Source of the DNA: Ktedonosporobacter rubrisoli
Lineage (GTDB): Bacteria > Chloroflexota > Ktedonobacteria > Ktedonobacterales > Ktedonobacteraceae
Direction: 5' to 3'
Length of the DNA stretch: 64,000 nucleotides
Assembly (NCBI RefSeq): GCF_004208415.1
Contig: NZ_CP035758.1
Span: 186,001 to 250,000, forward strand
Of the stretch, positions 7,461 through 16,571 are shown one piece after another (within the stretch, counting starts at the first letter, position 1; each line of letters opens with the position of its first letter). The translations under genes were made by a program, and so were the position numbers. Below the pieces are notes generated by a model that did not search any database, had not been told where the DNA came from, and was given only the letters and a program-made list of their open reading frames with translations.

Positions 7461-8597
7461 ATGAAAAATGCTGAAATGAAGCGCATCAGTGCTCTACTCT
7501 CAAGAGCTCAACGACCCGGGGAGATCTTTGGAAAGCTTGCAGGCACACAGGATCAGAAGCTGGAAACTGCCAGAAGGGTGTATCGGCAGATAGCAAAGGT
7601 ACTTCATCCCGATTTGTATACGGAATCAGCAGATATCGAGAAAGCTAGCTCGGCTTTCAAAAAGCTAGTTCGCCTCTGGCTGCTGGCCCAGAAACAGATT
7701 GAGGATGGCACATACGGTAGAGCAGCTAATGAAGACAGCTTTGCGCCCTTTGATCTGCGTGGCCAGAAGGGCCTCTATAGAGCAAATCGGCTCCTGGCGC
7801 ACGGCGATTACTGTGCGCTCTATATAAGTACGGCTCAGGATGGCCCAAAGACAAGAAGCATCCTCAAAATACCATCTAGTCCACGTGACAACGACCTGGC
7901 GGCAAATGAGACACGTATCCTTAAGCATCTAAGCGACAGCAAGGATTACGAGCAGTTTCGTCACTTTATTTCACAGCCAGTAGAGGCTCTGACGTATCAG
8001 GAAGAGGCCTCTGGGGCAGTGAGACAGATCAATGTGTTAGCTTATACCAGCGGGCTCTATTCTCTTAAAGAGGTAAGAGAAGTCTATCCGCATGGAATAG
8101 ACCCGAAGGATATGGCCTGGATTTGGCGGAGGCTACTGGTCGCGCTTGGCTTCGCTCATGCTCATGGGGTCATTCACGGCGCAGTTCTACCCACTCACAT
8201 TCTGCTCCACCCCTCTCAGCATGGAGTCGTATTAATCGACTGGTCATATGCGGTACTCAAGCCCGCTATAACTGGCGAGCGAATCAGGGCCATCAGCGGC
8301 GGTTACCGCGACTGGTATCCTGCGGAGGTTTTTGCGCGAGAAAGGCCAATGCCGGGCCTGGATTTCGCCATGGCAGCTCGCTGTATGATTGAGCTTCTTG
8401 GCGGCAATCCACAAATCGGCAGCTTAGCAGAGCACATCCCCTGGCAGCTCCAACACTACCTGAAAGGATGCACTCTCCCTAAAGCTGAACAGCGTCCACA
8501 AGCTGCGCATCTCTTGCTCACCGAATTCGATGCGCTTATCGAACGCCTCTGGGGGCCGCGCCAATTTCACACTTTTGTTATGCCGGAATGTCAGTGA
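7461..8597 (+). CDS. J-domain protein fused to a degenerate protein kinase
   Basis: A 378-aa two-domain protein. Residues about 33-80 form a J-domain with HPD at 49-51 (YRQIAKVLHPDLY), the motif that stimulates Hsp70 ATPase. Residues about 105-365 align with a protein kinase fold: beta-3 lysine at 136 (ILKIP), alpha-C glutamate at 150 (NETRILK) and metal aspartate at 260 (DWS for DFG). The catalytic loop reads HGAVLPTHILLH where HRDLKPENILL is expected, so base, lysine and asparagine are all lost. It should bind nucleotide but is probably a pseudokinase. It is the first gene of a unit with the VWA and PurA-like genes. Confidence 0.8.
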   Translation: MKNAEMKRISALLSRAQRPGEIFGKLAGTQDQKLETARRVYRQIAKVLHPDLYTESADIEKASSAFKKLVRLWLLAQKQIEDGTYGRAANEDSFAPFDLRGQKGLYRANRLLAHGDYCALYISTAQDGPKTRSILKIPSSPRDNDLAANETRILKHLSDSKDYEQFRHFISQPVEALTYQEEASGAVRQINVLAYTSGLYSLKEVREVYPHGIDPKDMAWIWRRLLVALGFAHAHGVIHGAVLPTHILLHPSQHGVVLIDWSYAVLKPAITGERIRAISGGYRDWYPAEVFARERPMPGLDFAMAARCMIELLGGNPQIGSLAEHIPWQLQHYLKGCTLPKAEQRPQAAHLLLTEFDALIERLWGPRQFHTFVMPECQ

Positions 8598-8711
8598 CAC
8601 ATCTTCAGGTGCCAATAAGGCTTGGGTCAAGGTTGTTGCAAGTTTGGGGCCGCCCTCAATGGGGCCAACCTGCACTTGCCAGAAACGCTTTTACAGAAAG
8701 GATGCATAGTT

Positions 8712-9707
8712 ATGGGTAGCACAAACTGGTCCACCGACGCTTATAAGGAAGCTGCACGCTTACGGAAAGCAGCAGGAATGAATGACTTCGCCTACAGTGA
8801 TGCAACGCGCTCAAGTGGTCGTTGGAGCATTCATCCAACGCTTGATCTCAAAGGGGTCACTTTTCGCGAGAGCCGCGATAGCGACGCGCACCCACAAGCT
8901 AATGCCGTCAGCGTGCTCTTCGACGAAACTGGTTCTATGGGAAATATTCCGCGCGTCTTTCAGCAGCGTCTCGGGACATTAATGCATGTCTTGCTCATCA
9001 AAGGCTATCTTCAGGACCCCCAGATTCTCTTTGGGGCCTTTGGTGATGCCACTTGCGATCGCTTGCCTTTACAGGTTGGTCAATTTGAGAGCGGCGTTGA
9101 GATGGATGAAAATTTGCGCAATATTGTGCTCGAAGGCAACGGAGGCGGCAACTGCCACGAATCTTACGAACTGCCCCTCTACTTTCTGGCCCGCCACACT
9201 GCTATTGACTGCTGGGAAAAACGTGGGCGCAAGGGATATGCATTCCTGATCGGCGACGAAATGGCCTATCCATTCGTCAACAAACAGCAAGTGGAATGGC
9301 TTATTGGAGATAAATTGCCTGAAGATGTTTCTCTCCCGCAGATCATTTCTGAAGTACAGCAACGCTACCATTTGTTCTTCATTTTTCCCCTCAACGCCAA
9401 TCACGGTCACGATGAGCGTATTAAGGATTTCTGGCGTAACATCCTGGGCCAGCACGTCATCTTTCTTGATGATGAGAATTCGGTGAGCGAAACAATTGCT
9501 CTAGCTATTGGGCTTACCGAAGATGCCATCAATCTGGCAGAGGGCGCCGAGGATTTGAGCAAAGCAGGGGCAAGCGAGCAAGCAATTAATGTGGCCACCA
9601 GGGCCCTTGAAGTTTATGCTCATACAAAACAGGTTGCCCGCGTGACGGGCACTAATCTCCCGCTACAGAACTTTAGCGCTGAGCACATAAACCACGAACG
9701 CCTTTAA
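8712..9707 (+). CDS. VWA-domain protein with intact MIDAS
   Basis: A 331-aa protein built around one von Willebrand factor A domain. The metal-ion site DETGSMG starts at residue 71 after a hydrophobic strand (NAVSVLF), giving the DxTxS variant of MIDAS; further metal-site residues are plausible in GAFGDATCD and NGGGNCHES. The N-terminus NWSTDAYKEAARLRK is not part of the VWA fold. No signal peptide or membrane segment is visible, so it is cytosolic. The frame is open from 8622, but ATG 8712 has AAAGGA at 9-nt spacing and a natural N-terminus. It lies between the J-domain/pseudokinase and the PurA-like gene and is probably co-transcribed. Confidence 0.82.
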   Translation: MGSTNWSTDAYKEAARLRKAAGMNDFAYSDATRSSGRWSIHPTLDLKGVTFRESRDSDAHPQANAVSVLFDETGSMGNIPRVFQQRLGTLMHVLLIKGYLQDPQILFGAFGDATCDRLPLQVGQFESGVEMDENLRNIVLEGNGGGNCHESYELPLYFLARHTAIDCWEKRGRKGYAFLIGDEMAYPFVNKQQVEWLIGDKLPEDVSLPQIISEVQQRYHLFFIFPLNANHGHDERIKDFWRNILGQHVIFLDDENSVSETIALAIGLTEDAINLAEGAEDLSKAGASEQAINVATRALEVYAHTKQVARVTGTNLPLQNFSAEHINHERL

Positions 9708-9772
9708 CGTATTCATCGGTGGAGCTCTGTGGAGTACTTTAGCTCTACATGGGCCTCCCTTCTGGAGGAGCT

Positions 9773-11242
9773 ATGACCCAGGCAATTTTGCTAGCCGATC
9801 TGGGGTTTGGCGATGCAGGTAAAGGAACGATTACCGATTTTCTCGCCCGTGAGCTGGGAGCGCATACAATTGTGCGCTATAACGGCGGTCCGCAAGCCGC
9901 CCATAACGTTGTAACCTCCTCAGGAATGCAGCACACATTTGCTCAGTTTGGCAGCGCGATGCTTCTGCCCTTGACAAAGACCTTGCTCTCGCGCTTTATG
10001 CTCATCAGCCCCCTGAATATGTTCAAGGAAGAGCGGCATCTCAGTACGCTGGGCATCACCAATGCCTGGCAGCGTACGTTTATAGATCGGCGCGCGCTGG
10101 TGATCACTCCATTCCAACGCGCGCTTAATCGCTTACGGGAAATTGCCCGCGCTGGACAACGGCATGGAAGCTGTGGCGAAGGTGTCGGTGAGTGCATGGC
10201 CGATTTTCTTCACTATGGCAACGCGTTACTTTTGGCGGGAGATTTAGAGAATCGCGCAACTATCCTTAAGAAGCTACATTTTTTGCGTGATCTCAAGCGT
10301 CAAGAGCTTGATGAACTACGTCCACACCTTCCAGGGACCGGGCAGGTCAAACAGGAATGCAGCCTCTTCACAGATCCAGCAATTCTTGCGGATTGCGCCG
10401 ATGTCTATCACTACTTCGCGGGCTGCGTTACGCTGGTAGACGAAGCTCAGATCAGTGCACTCTTCGCCTATCCGGGCCCGTTGATCTTCGAAGGAGCTCA
10501 GGGTATTCTGCTTGACGAAAATTTTGGCTTCACGCCTTATACCACCTGGAGCACAACAACCTTCGCTAATGCTGAAACACTTCTTCACGAGCACGATTAT
10601 GCGGGAGATGTGATCAAACTTGGTATCGTACGGTCTTATGCTACTCGTCACGGAGCCGGACCATTTCCCACAGAAGATAAGGCTTTGACACGCTCTCTTC
10701 CCGATCAGCATAATACCTGGAACAACTGGCAGCAGGCATTTCGCGTCGGACACTTTGATCTCCTCACCGCACGCTACGCTTGCGAGGTTGCTGGCAAGCT
10801 TGACTATCTAGCTATTACGCATCTTGATAGGCTGGCCTCGCTCCCCAGCCAGCAGATTGCCACGGCTTACCGGTATGGCGGAGCTCCAGCAGAGCTAGCA
10901 ACTCACTTTGCGCATAGGGGAGAAAGGATTACAAAGATACGCGCGAATCAAAGCGCAAATCTGGCCTATCAAGAAGAGCTTACCAGAAAACTTTTTAAGT
11001 GTACGCCCGAATATTATGAGCTTTTGCCAGCAGCGCCCGGACAATCCCCACGAAAGAATTGCGCGACCTTTCTCTCGCTACTTGAAGAGCAACTGGGGAC
11101 GCCAATCGCAATTACTTCAACCGGGCCAACGGCCGCAGATAAACAATGGCATCTGCCACGCCATCTTCTACAGCCGCTTAGCGCGAAAAAGCTCAAGGTT
11201 GTCAGCAAACCTGAGATGCTGACAACGCTTTCGCGGAACTGA
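9773..11242 (+). CDS. Divergent adenylosuccinate synthetase homologue
   Basis: A 489-aa homologue of PurA, which joins IMP and aspartate using GTP; housekeeping PurA is about 430 aa. The GTP-site loop is GFGDAGKGTITD (residues 11-22), with catalytic Asp14 kept but the usual Glu changed to Ala. GGPQAAH retains the catalytic His44. FEGAQGILLDENFGFTPY, ATRHGAGPFPTE and the guanine-site STGP near the C-terminus are kept. The aspartate loop (normally TTGRRRRTGW) is replaced by NNWQQAFRVGHFD, leaving one arginine. The NTPase core therefore looks active, but the amino-acid substrate may differ. The start at 9773 follows GGAGG; an upstream ATG at 9749 is less likely. Confidence 0.83.
   Translation: MTQAILLADLGFGDAGKGTITDFLARELGAHTIVRYNGGPQAAHNVVTSSGMQHTFAQFGSAMLLPLTKTLLSRFMLISPLNMFKEERHLSTLGITNAWQRTFIDRRALVITPFQRALNRLREIARAGQRHGSCGEGVGECMADFLHYGNALLLAGDLENRATILKKLHFLRDLKRQELDELRPHLPGTGQVKQECSLFTDPAILADCADVYHYFAGCVTLVDEAQISALFAYPGPLIFEGAQGILLDENFGFTPYTTWSTTTFANAETLLHEHDYAGDVIKLGIVRSYATRHGAGPFPTEDKALTRSLPDQHNTWNNWQQAFRVGHFDLLTARYACEVAGKLDYLAITHLDRLASLPSQQIATAYRYGGAPAELATHFAHRGERITKIRANQSANLAYQEELTRKLFKCTPEYYELLPAAPGQSPRKNCATFLSLLEEQLGTPIAITSTGPTAADKQWHLPRHLLQPLSAKKLKVVSKPEMLTTLSRN
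11198..11226. terminator. Hairpin at the convergent 3' ends
   Basis: GTTGTCAG and CTGACAAC form a perfect 8-bp stem with a 13-nt loop at the end of the PurA-like gene. A TTTTT tract follows at 11244, and the opposite gene ends at 11246. It may terminate both genes, but it lies inside coding sequence. Confidence 0.35.
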
Positions 11243-11245
11243 TTT

Positions 11246-12430
11246 TTATCGAGATTGCCAGGCAAATTGCATAATTGCCTCTGCTGCCAGTTTATAGCCG
11301 CCGGATTCCCGCGTATATTGCTTAATTTGTTGAACGCGTTCGTGAATGGTCACATCGTTGGCAACCCGTTCAACTGCGGCGCGCAATCCGGCACTGGTCA
11401 CGGCATCTTTCTCCAGCGCCAGGCCCAGGCCCATTTCAGCAATGCGCTGCGCTGTCATTTCCTGCTCTACCATTTGTGGGATCGCCACCATAGGAACGCC
11501 ATAGTAGAGGCTTTCCATCGTGCTATTCATTCCGGAATGCGTGACAAAAACCTTAGCCCGCTCCAAAATCTCAAGCTGTGGTACATAGGAAGAAAGCAAA
11601 AAATTCTCCGGGATAGGACCAAGTGCGGAAAGATCAATATGCTTACCATGTGAGAGAACTACCTGATAGTCGCTTTCTCCAAAGGCCTCGAAGCACTGCT
11701 TATAGAACGCTGACTCTGTGTTAAAGATGGTTCCCAGCGAGACATAGAGAAGTGGACGATCGTAATTTAGCTGGTCAAGCGGAAAATCGCTGGCTTGACG
11801 GCGCGGCGCTATGGATGGGCCAACAAAAAGAAAGCGCTCATCGAAAGTCTGCGCTTCCGGCTGAAACGCCTTTGGCAGAAAGACTATGTTGAGCGGTTCA
11901 GCATACATCATCTCTTCCATAAAACTTACTGGAGGCACATGATAGCTCGCACAGATTTCGGCAAGAACCTCATTTGTCTTTTCCACAACCTCCTTCATGC
12001 CAGGAAGATGATGGTTCGGACGAGATTCTAGCATTGAAGCCATATTAAAGTGCTCATTCATGGCATAGGTCGGGCGCAAGGAAATCGCGGGAACCTGTAA
12101 CAGTTGTATAACAATTCTCGACCAGAGGACCATTGGATCATGCAGAATTACATCCGGTTTATCTGCCCGAATGCGATCCATTATCTGTGGTAAGACCTGG
12201 CGCATCTCCTCGCGCATCACCTCACCGCGTTGAGAAGGCACCTTCCCGATGCCTTTCAGCAAGCGCGATTCATAGGAGCGAATTGCGGCGCCAGTAGCCT
12301 CTACTGCCTCGCGAAACGCCTCGGGTAAGTAATAGATCACTTCTTGCCCGTGCGCGACAAGCTCCTGGGCAATAGCAAGGGTAGGATTTACATGTCCATA
12401 AGCCGGTAAGATTAAGAAGCTATATCTCAT
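11246..12430 (-). CDS. MGT-family glycosyltransferase (GT1)
   Basis: A 394-aa GT-B glycosyltransferase of the macrolide-glycosyltransferase type, which transfers a sugar from a UDP-sugar to a small hydrophobic acceptor. The N-terminus MRYSFLILPAYGHVNPTLAI carries the HVNP motif with the catalytic-base histidine. The C-terminal donor-binding signature HSGMNSTMESLYYGVPMVAI starts at residue 298, followed by PQMVEQ. It is second in an apparent operon with a MarR regulator (38-bp gap). MarR-linked members often detoxify antibiotics or phenolics, so xenobiotic inactivation is a reasonable guess. Confidence 0.88.
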   Translation of the reverse strand: MRYSFLILPAYGHVNPTLAIAQELVAHGQEVIYYLPEAFREAVEATGAAIRSYESRLLKGIGKVPSQRGEVMREEMRQVLPQIMDRIRADKPDVILHDPMVLWSRIVIQLLQVPAISLRPTYAMNEHFNMASMLESRPNHHLPGMKEVVEKTNEVLAEICASYHVPPVSFMEEMMYAEPLNIVFLPKAFQPEAQTFDERFLFVGPSIAPRRQASDFPLDQLNYDRPLLYVSLGTIFNTESAFYKQCFEAFGESDYQVVLSHGKHIDLSALGPIPENFLLSSYVPQLEILERAKVFVTHSGMNSTMESLYYGVPMVAIPQMVEQEMTAQRIAEMGLGLALEKDAVTSAGLRAAVERVANDVTIHERVQQIKQYTRESGGYKLAAEAIMQFAWQSR

Positions 12431-12468
12431 TACTCAGGAATTCCTTTCTTAAGTGAAAGACGAGCATC

Positions 12469-12960
12469 TTACGTTTTCTGATCATGCTCAGGCAAAAGGA
12501 TAACGCTTCCCGTAGTTGCAGAAGCTTCAGCGGCAAGCGCCTCAGTCCCCTGAACAAGGGCCAGCAGATCCTGATCGCTCATCTTCGATAGCCAGCCAGG
12601 AAGAGGGTCCCGTGTCTCTCGCCCCCGCCGCAACTGCGCAACCAGTTCCTCGCCACGTTGGCTCAACTGAAGTACAGTACGCCTACGATCCTCACTATCT
12701 TCGGCTCGCTCAACAAGCCCCTCAGCAACCAGGCGATCAGCCAGCAAGCTCGCTGCTGAGCGGCCAACCTGCAGCTGCTCAGCCAGCTGGCTCACCGTGA
12801 TCTTGCCATGGTGAGACAGAACGGTCAGACCCTTCAATTGGGCCATGCTGATATCGAGTTCTAGAAAGCTTGGCAGCGCCATTTCTCGCACAAACGAGCC
12901 AACGATAATCTTTTGCGCCTGTTGCGCCCTTTTAATGAGCTCTTCACGGTTGAGATCCAT
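12469..12960 (-). CDS. MarR family regulator
   Basis: A 163-aa MarR-type winged-helix regulator. The DNA-binding core reads KITVSQLAEQLQVGRSAASLLADRLVAEGLVERAEDSEDRRRTVLQLS across two segments, ending in the typical DxRR wing. The ATG follows GAGGAGGGAGCGG. It precedes the glycosyltransferase by 38 bp. A dyad at 12999-13023, just upstream, is a probable autoregulatory operator. Confidence 0.9.
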   Translation of the reverse strand: MDLNREELIKRAQQAQKIIVGSFVREMALPSFLELDISMAQLKGLTVLSHHGKITVSQLAEQLQVGRSAASLLADRLVAEGLVERAEDSEDRRRTVLQLSQRGEELVAQLRRGRETRDPLPGWLSKMSDQDLLALVQGTEALAAEASATTGSVILLPEHDQKT

Positions 12961-13281
12961 ATCCGCTCCCTCCTCTTCATAATAAATAAGTATACCTCAA
13001 TAGTTTAAACATGTCAAACTATTTAGCAAAATTTATCTTGTTACAAACCTCAAACTATCTTTGCTAACGAGCTCTTCCAGCTGGGAGATTTAAATAGCTG
13101 AAGGCACACTTGAGAAGAGGCTAGAGCTATAGCGGCGCCGATCTTCTCGATTGAACTGAGACACCCAATTTTTGGCAGAATATATGTACAGAATGATAAT
13201 GCTCTTCTTCTTTCCTGCCGGGGAGAAAGTTGGCAAGCCAGGTGTGGGCGCACAGGAAACGAAGAAAAGGTGGGCCTGCTT
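12961..13281. other. Intergenic region upstream of marR and downstream of the NB-ARC gene
   Basis: It holds the MarR dyad and presumably the marR-glycosyltransferase promoter. I see no supportable gene. Confidence 0.5.
12999..13023. promoter_or_regulatory. Probable MarR operator
   Basis: Inverted repeat AATAGTTT-N9-AAACTATT lies 39 bp upstream of the marR start, with a further half-site (CAAACTATC) about 30 bp beyond. Length and position fit an autoregulatory MarR site. Confidence 0.5.
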
Positions 13282-16104
13282 CTAGAGATCAGTCACATTG
13301 GTAAGCAGTTGACTAACAGCTTGCTGATGATAGTGACCTATCTCGCTCAGAAAACCCAAGGCCATCTTTGCCTCTTGCTGAGCAACAAGAGATTGGCCTT
13401 GGGCAATGGCCACGCGCGCCAGGCCGGTATGAGCTTCTGCGATAAGCTCTCGGAAGTCAACAGGACAGAGGCTAAATACCTCTCTGAAGGTTTCTTCTGC
13501 TGCCGAAAACTCCGCCTGCTTCATTTGCCACTCGCCCTGGGCCAGGAGCCCTGTCCCAAGACAATGAGGGATCGCTATTTGGCGGGCAAGGGCAACTCCT
13601 TCAGGAAGATATGTCTTGACCAGGCTTTCATCTTCCTTTTGCAGAGCTACAAGCCCTAGCAGGATGAGAAAAAAGCAGCGATATTCGACATCATCTTCCT
13701 GACAGGCAGATAGCCCTTGCCGAAGAACCTCCTGAGCTTCTGAGTAGCATCCTTGCTCAAACTCTAACATGCCCTGGACCAGCTTAAGTAATGAGAGCGT
13801 CCTCTGATTCGCCTTGCTCTCTTGAACAAGATGCAAGCCTTCTTCGATAAACTCCTGAGCACGAGAAAAACTTCCCTGTTTGACAAAAGTCATACTACAA
13901 ACAGCCAGAGCCTCGCCAGCCAGGCTATCCACACCGGACTGACGGGCTAGTCCCTGAGCTTCTTGCAAGGTATCCTGGGCAAGAAGATAATCACCTCTTT
14001 CCATCAGGAGCCAGCCAAAGGCTACAAGTAAGTATCCAAGGTGATTCTGATACTTCCACTCTCGGGCCAACCTCAAACCTTCCTGGAGTGTCGCCTCGGC
14101 CTGCAAAAATTTCCCCAGCGATGTCTGAACCTGGCCAAGATTTGTAAACACCGCAAGAAGCCGGCTCTGGGCATTACAACTTCGAAGCAGTGCTAAGCCT
14201 TGCTGGAGGAGAAGCTCTGCCCGGCTATACTTTCCTTGATAGGCATATAACAATCCAAGATTTCCCAGTATTTTCCCCACCTGGTTGGAGGAATCGAGCT
14301 GACGAGCCAGCTCCAGCGCTTCTTGAAAATACCTCTCAGCGCACTTATATTGCCCCTGCCCGCCAGTAACCGTCCCCAGTAGTTCAAGCACATCGACAAC
14401 GCTTTGGGTTCTTTCGCACTGACGGAAAAGCTCCAATCCTTCCAGCAAAAGGGCTTCCGCTTCAGCATCTTTTTCTCGTTCGCGCAAACTGGTTCCCAGG
14501 AGCCGAATAATGGTTGCAAGATGAGGCCAATCCTGCAGAGCCTTTGCTCTCTGATAAGCAGTTTGGAGATAGGTTTCACCGAGAGAATACCAGCCACGCT
14601 TATGCATATAGGGCGTGATCAGGCAGACGCAGTGAACAAACTCTGAGTTAAAGTTCCCTTTGAGGGCCAGATCTAGCGTCTGCAGAAGCAGATGATGTTC
14701 TTGTTCCAGAGCTCCATCTTCCGCAATATCCAAGCTTGCATCCTGCTGCAAAGAGCGTTCGAGATAGGCAACGACATACGCAATAAGCCGCTCCTCTGCC
14801 CGAGTATTCGTCTGCAATGTGTAGGCATAATCTCTAGTTGTCTGGTGTATCTGATATCGATTAGTGTTTATGACCTCCAACAAACCAGCATCTATCAAGC
14901 TGTCAAGCACTTCTACAGTTGTATTTGCCACAGCCAGCGCTACTTCCTCCGAGAATGTATATGGTTTGGCAGGCAATGAAGCAAGCGCAACTAACACATC
15001 CCGGACAGTCTGATCCAAAAGCACAACACTCATAGCAATAATCGACTGCAAGGTCAAGGGTGACCCTGCAGGCAAGCGCGGATCAGCCATCAAGCCAGCC
15101 TGGGATTGCGCCAGATGGAGGCGCGTTTCAGCATATTGCAGCTGGTCAAGCGCAGCTTGTATGCGCCGTCGCGGGTAGCGCTTCAGGCTTAAAAGGTAGT
15201 TGCCTATCAGCGTCAGTGCTAGAGGAAGGCCTCCGACGTTCTCAACTAACCTTTGTATCATCTCTGCCGGCTCGTTTTTCAGGGAAGGAGCCAGGGAAGT
15301 GAGCAGATCAACGCCATCCTGCTGCGTCAGCTCGGATACACGAAATGCTGCAGTCCCGGCAAATTGAAGTGCAACGTCAGGAATGCGCGTCGTGAGGAGA
15401 TAGGTGCAAGCTGTCCCACCTACAATACTACTCAGGGCATCCTCAATCCGCCAGGCATCGTCGAGAACCAGGAGGATGCGACGATGCCCAATCTTGCGCC
15501 GTAAAGCAGAAGCCCAGACATCTCCTTCCTCTCCACACTCGGAAGCTACCACCTGTTCGCTCAAGCCAAACAGATGGCCCCAACGTCGAAAAAGCGCAGG
15601 GAGATCTGGTTGCGGCCCTAGCGTGGCCCAAAGGATACCATCGGCAAAATAGCCCTCTACTTCAGGATCCAGGGCCAGCGCCTCAGCAATGGAGCTCTTG
15701 CCTACGCCGGGCAAGCCATACAAGGCCACATAGTTCATTTCTCTCTCATGCCAGAGACATTCCTTCAATTGCCTCAATATCTCTTCACGTCCCACCAGCC
15801 TACCAAAGCGCGTATGGCGCAATGGAATGGCATCATCATAGATTGGGGGAATGGTGCGAGAAGAAGAGGAACGAGACGAATATTTTGCCAGACCCAATTC
15901 CTTTGCACTTTTCTCAAAGAGGCTACAAAGCCTCTCCCGATATCTGGAATTTGGAGTAGCAACCCCATTTTCCCAGCGATTAACCAGAAACGCGCGCGGA
16001 GCTTCAATACGATCAGCAACTTCTTGTTGGGTCCAGCCACGTTCCAGCCGAGCTCGCCTTAAGAAGACATTCGGGTGAGTTTGGGTATCCCTTTTCAATG
16101 TCAT
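13282..16104 (-). CDS. HTH / NB-ARC / TPR transcriptional regulator (STAND ATPase)
   Basis: About 940 aa. An XRE-type HTH (LRRARLERGWTQQEVADRIE, WENG) is at residues 10-70. An NB-ARC ATPase follows: Walker A GLPGVGKS, Walker B RILLVLDDAW, sensor TTRIP and GLPLAL. A winged-helix region comes next, then about ten TPRs in the C-terminal half (repeats of YFQEALELARQ and LLLQQGLALLR type). STAND proteins of this build act as ligand-gated regulators that oligomerise on ATP binding. The frame opens at 16194, but the ATG at 16104 starts closest to the HTH. It is divergent from the lanthipeptide genes across 463 bp, so it may control them (inference). Confidence 0.87.
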   Translation of the reverse strand: MTLKRDTQTHPNVFLRRARLERGWTQQEVADRIEAPRAFLVNRWENGVATPNSRYRERLCSLFEKSAKELGLAKYSSRSSSSRTIPPIYDDAIPLRHTRFGRLVGREEILRQLKECLWHEREMNYVALYGLPGVGKSSIAEALALDPEVEGYFADGILWATLGPQPDLPALFRRWGHLFGLSEQVVASECGEEGDVWASALRRKIGHRRILLVLDDAWRIEDALSSIVGGTACTYLLTTRIPDVALQFAGTAAFRVSELTQQDGVDLLTSLAPSLKNEPAEMIQRLVENVGGLPLALTLIGNYLLSLKRYPRRRIQAALDQLQYAETRLHLAQSQAGLMADPRLPAGSPLTLQSIIAMSVVLLDQTVRDVLVALASLPAKPYTFSEEVALAVANTTVEVLDSLIDAGLLEVINTNRYQIHQTTRDYAYTLQTNTRAEERLIAYVVAYLERSLQQDASLDIAEDGALEQEHHLLLQTLDLALKGNFNSEFVHCVCLITPYMHKRGWYSLGETYLQTAYQRAKALQDWPHLATIIRLLGTSLREREKDAEAEALLLEGLELFRQCERTQSVVDVLELLGTVTGGQGQYKCAERYFQEALELARQLDSSNQVGKILGNLGLLYAYQGKYSRAELLLQQGLALLRSCNAQSRLLAVFTNLGQVQTSLGKFLQAEATLQEGLRLAREWKYQNHLGYLLVAFGWLLMERGDYLLAQDTLQEAQGLARQSGVDSLAGEALAVCSMTFVKQGSFSRAQEFIEEGLHLVQESKANQRTLSLLKLVQGMLEFEQGCYSEAQEVLRQGLSACQEDDVEYRCFFLILLGLVALQKEDESLVKTYLPEGVALARQIAIPHCLGTGLLAQGEWQMKQAEFSAAEETFREVFSLCPVDFRELIAEAHTGLARVAIAQGQSLVAQQEAKMALGFLSEIGHYHQQAVSQLLTNVTDL

Positions 16105-16567
16105 AGAAAATCTCTTCTCATTTTGCGTAGAAAGTACATCCAGCTTTCCTTTTATACGGTGATACATGAAGCATATCACATCTAATTTTATCATTTAGCT
16201 CTATTCTTAAAGATAGTCATAACTTCACAATAATCTATTCTAATATCAGATAAAATCCATAACTTATTAGCATGTAATTTATCATCATAATTTACGTGAG
16301 CATATCTACTTTGTATCTTCATACTCCACGATATATATTTTTGCTGAAGCGCTAGCTATACTTTATTTAAGCTCGAATACAAAACAGCCATAATATACCC
16401 GCTATGCCCGCACTACGTACTGAAAGGGGCTGCTTTGTCTTTGAGCGAGGAAAGTATCCATTGAAACGGGAATTCAGCAACTATCGAGTGAAAGCTGATT
16501 ATCGCTGCGAAATGTTTTCCCTTTTCCTGGAAACGTTGCCAGACCATCAGTCTGAGGAGGAACCATC
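16105..16567. other. Divergent region between the NB-ARC regulator and lanA
   Basis: An AT-rich 463-bp regulatory region. It contains a possible plus-strand promoter (16311-16339) and a short frame running into the lanthipeptide start (16404-16571). No other gene is supportable. Confidence 0.5.
16311..16339 (+). promoter_or_regulatory. Possible promoter for the lanthipeptide pair
   Basis: TTGTAT (16311-16316), a 17-bp spacer and TATATT (16334-16339), leaving a leader of about 220 nt before lanA. The match is moderate. Confidence 0.35.
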
Positions 16568-16571
16568 ATGA
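16404..16571 (+). CDS. Short frame (55 aa) overlapping the lanA start by ATGA
   Basis: ATG at 16404 opens 55 codons, beginning MPALRTERGC and ending SEEEPS, whose TGA overlaps the lanA ATG as ATGA. No recognisable domain and no strong ribosome binding site are visible. It could be a translationally coupled leader or chance. Confidence 0.2.
   Translation: MPALRTERGCFVFERGKYPLKREFSNYRVKADYRCEMFSLFLETLPDHQSEEEPS

Noticed and set aside
14404..16078. Several plus-strand frames of 75-104 codons opposite the NB-ARC/TPR gene
   Set aside because: No ribosome binding sites or domains; they mirror the codon pattern of the minus-strand gene.
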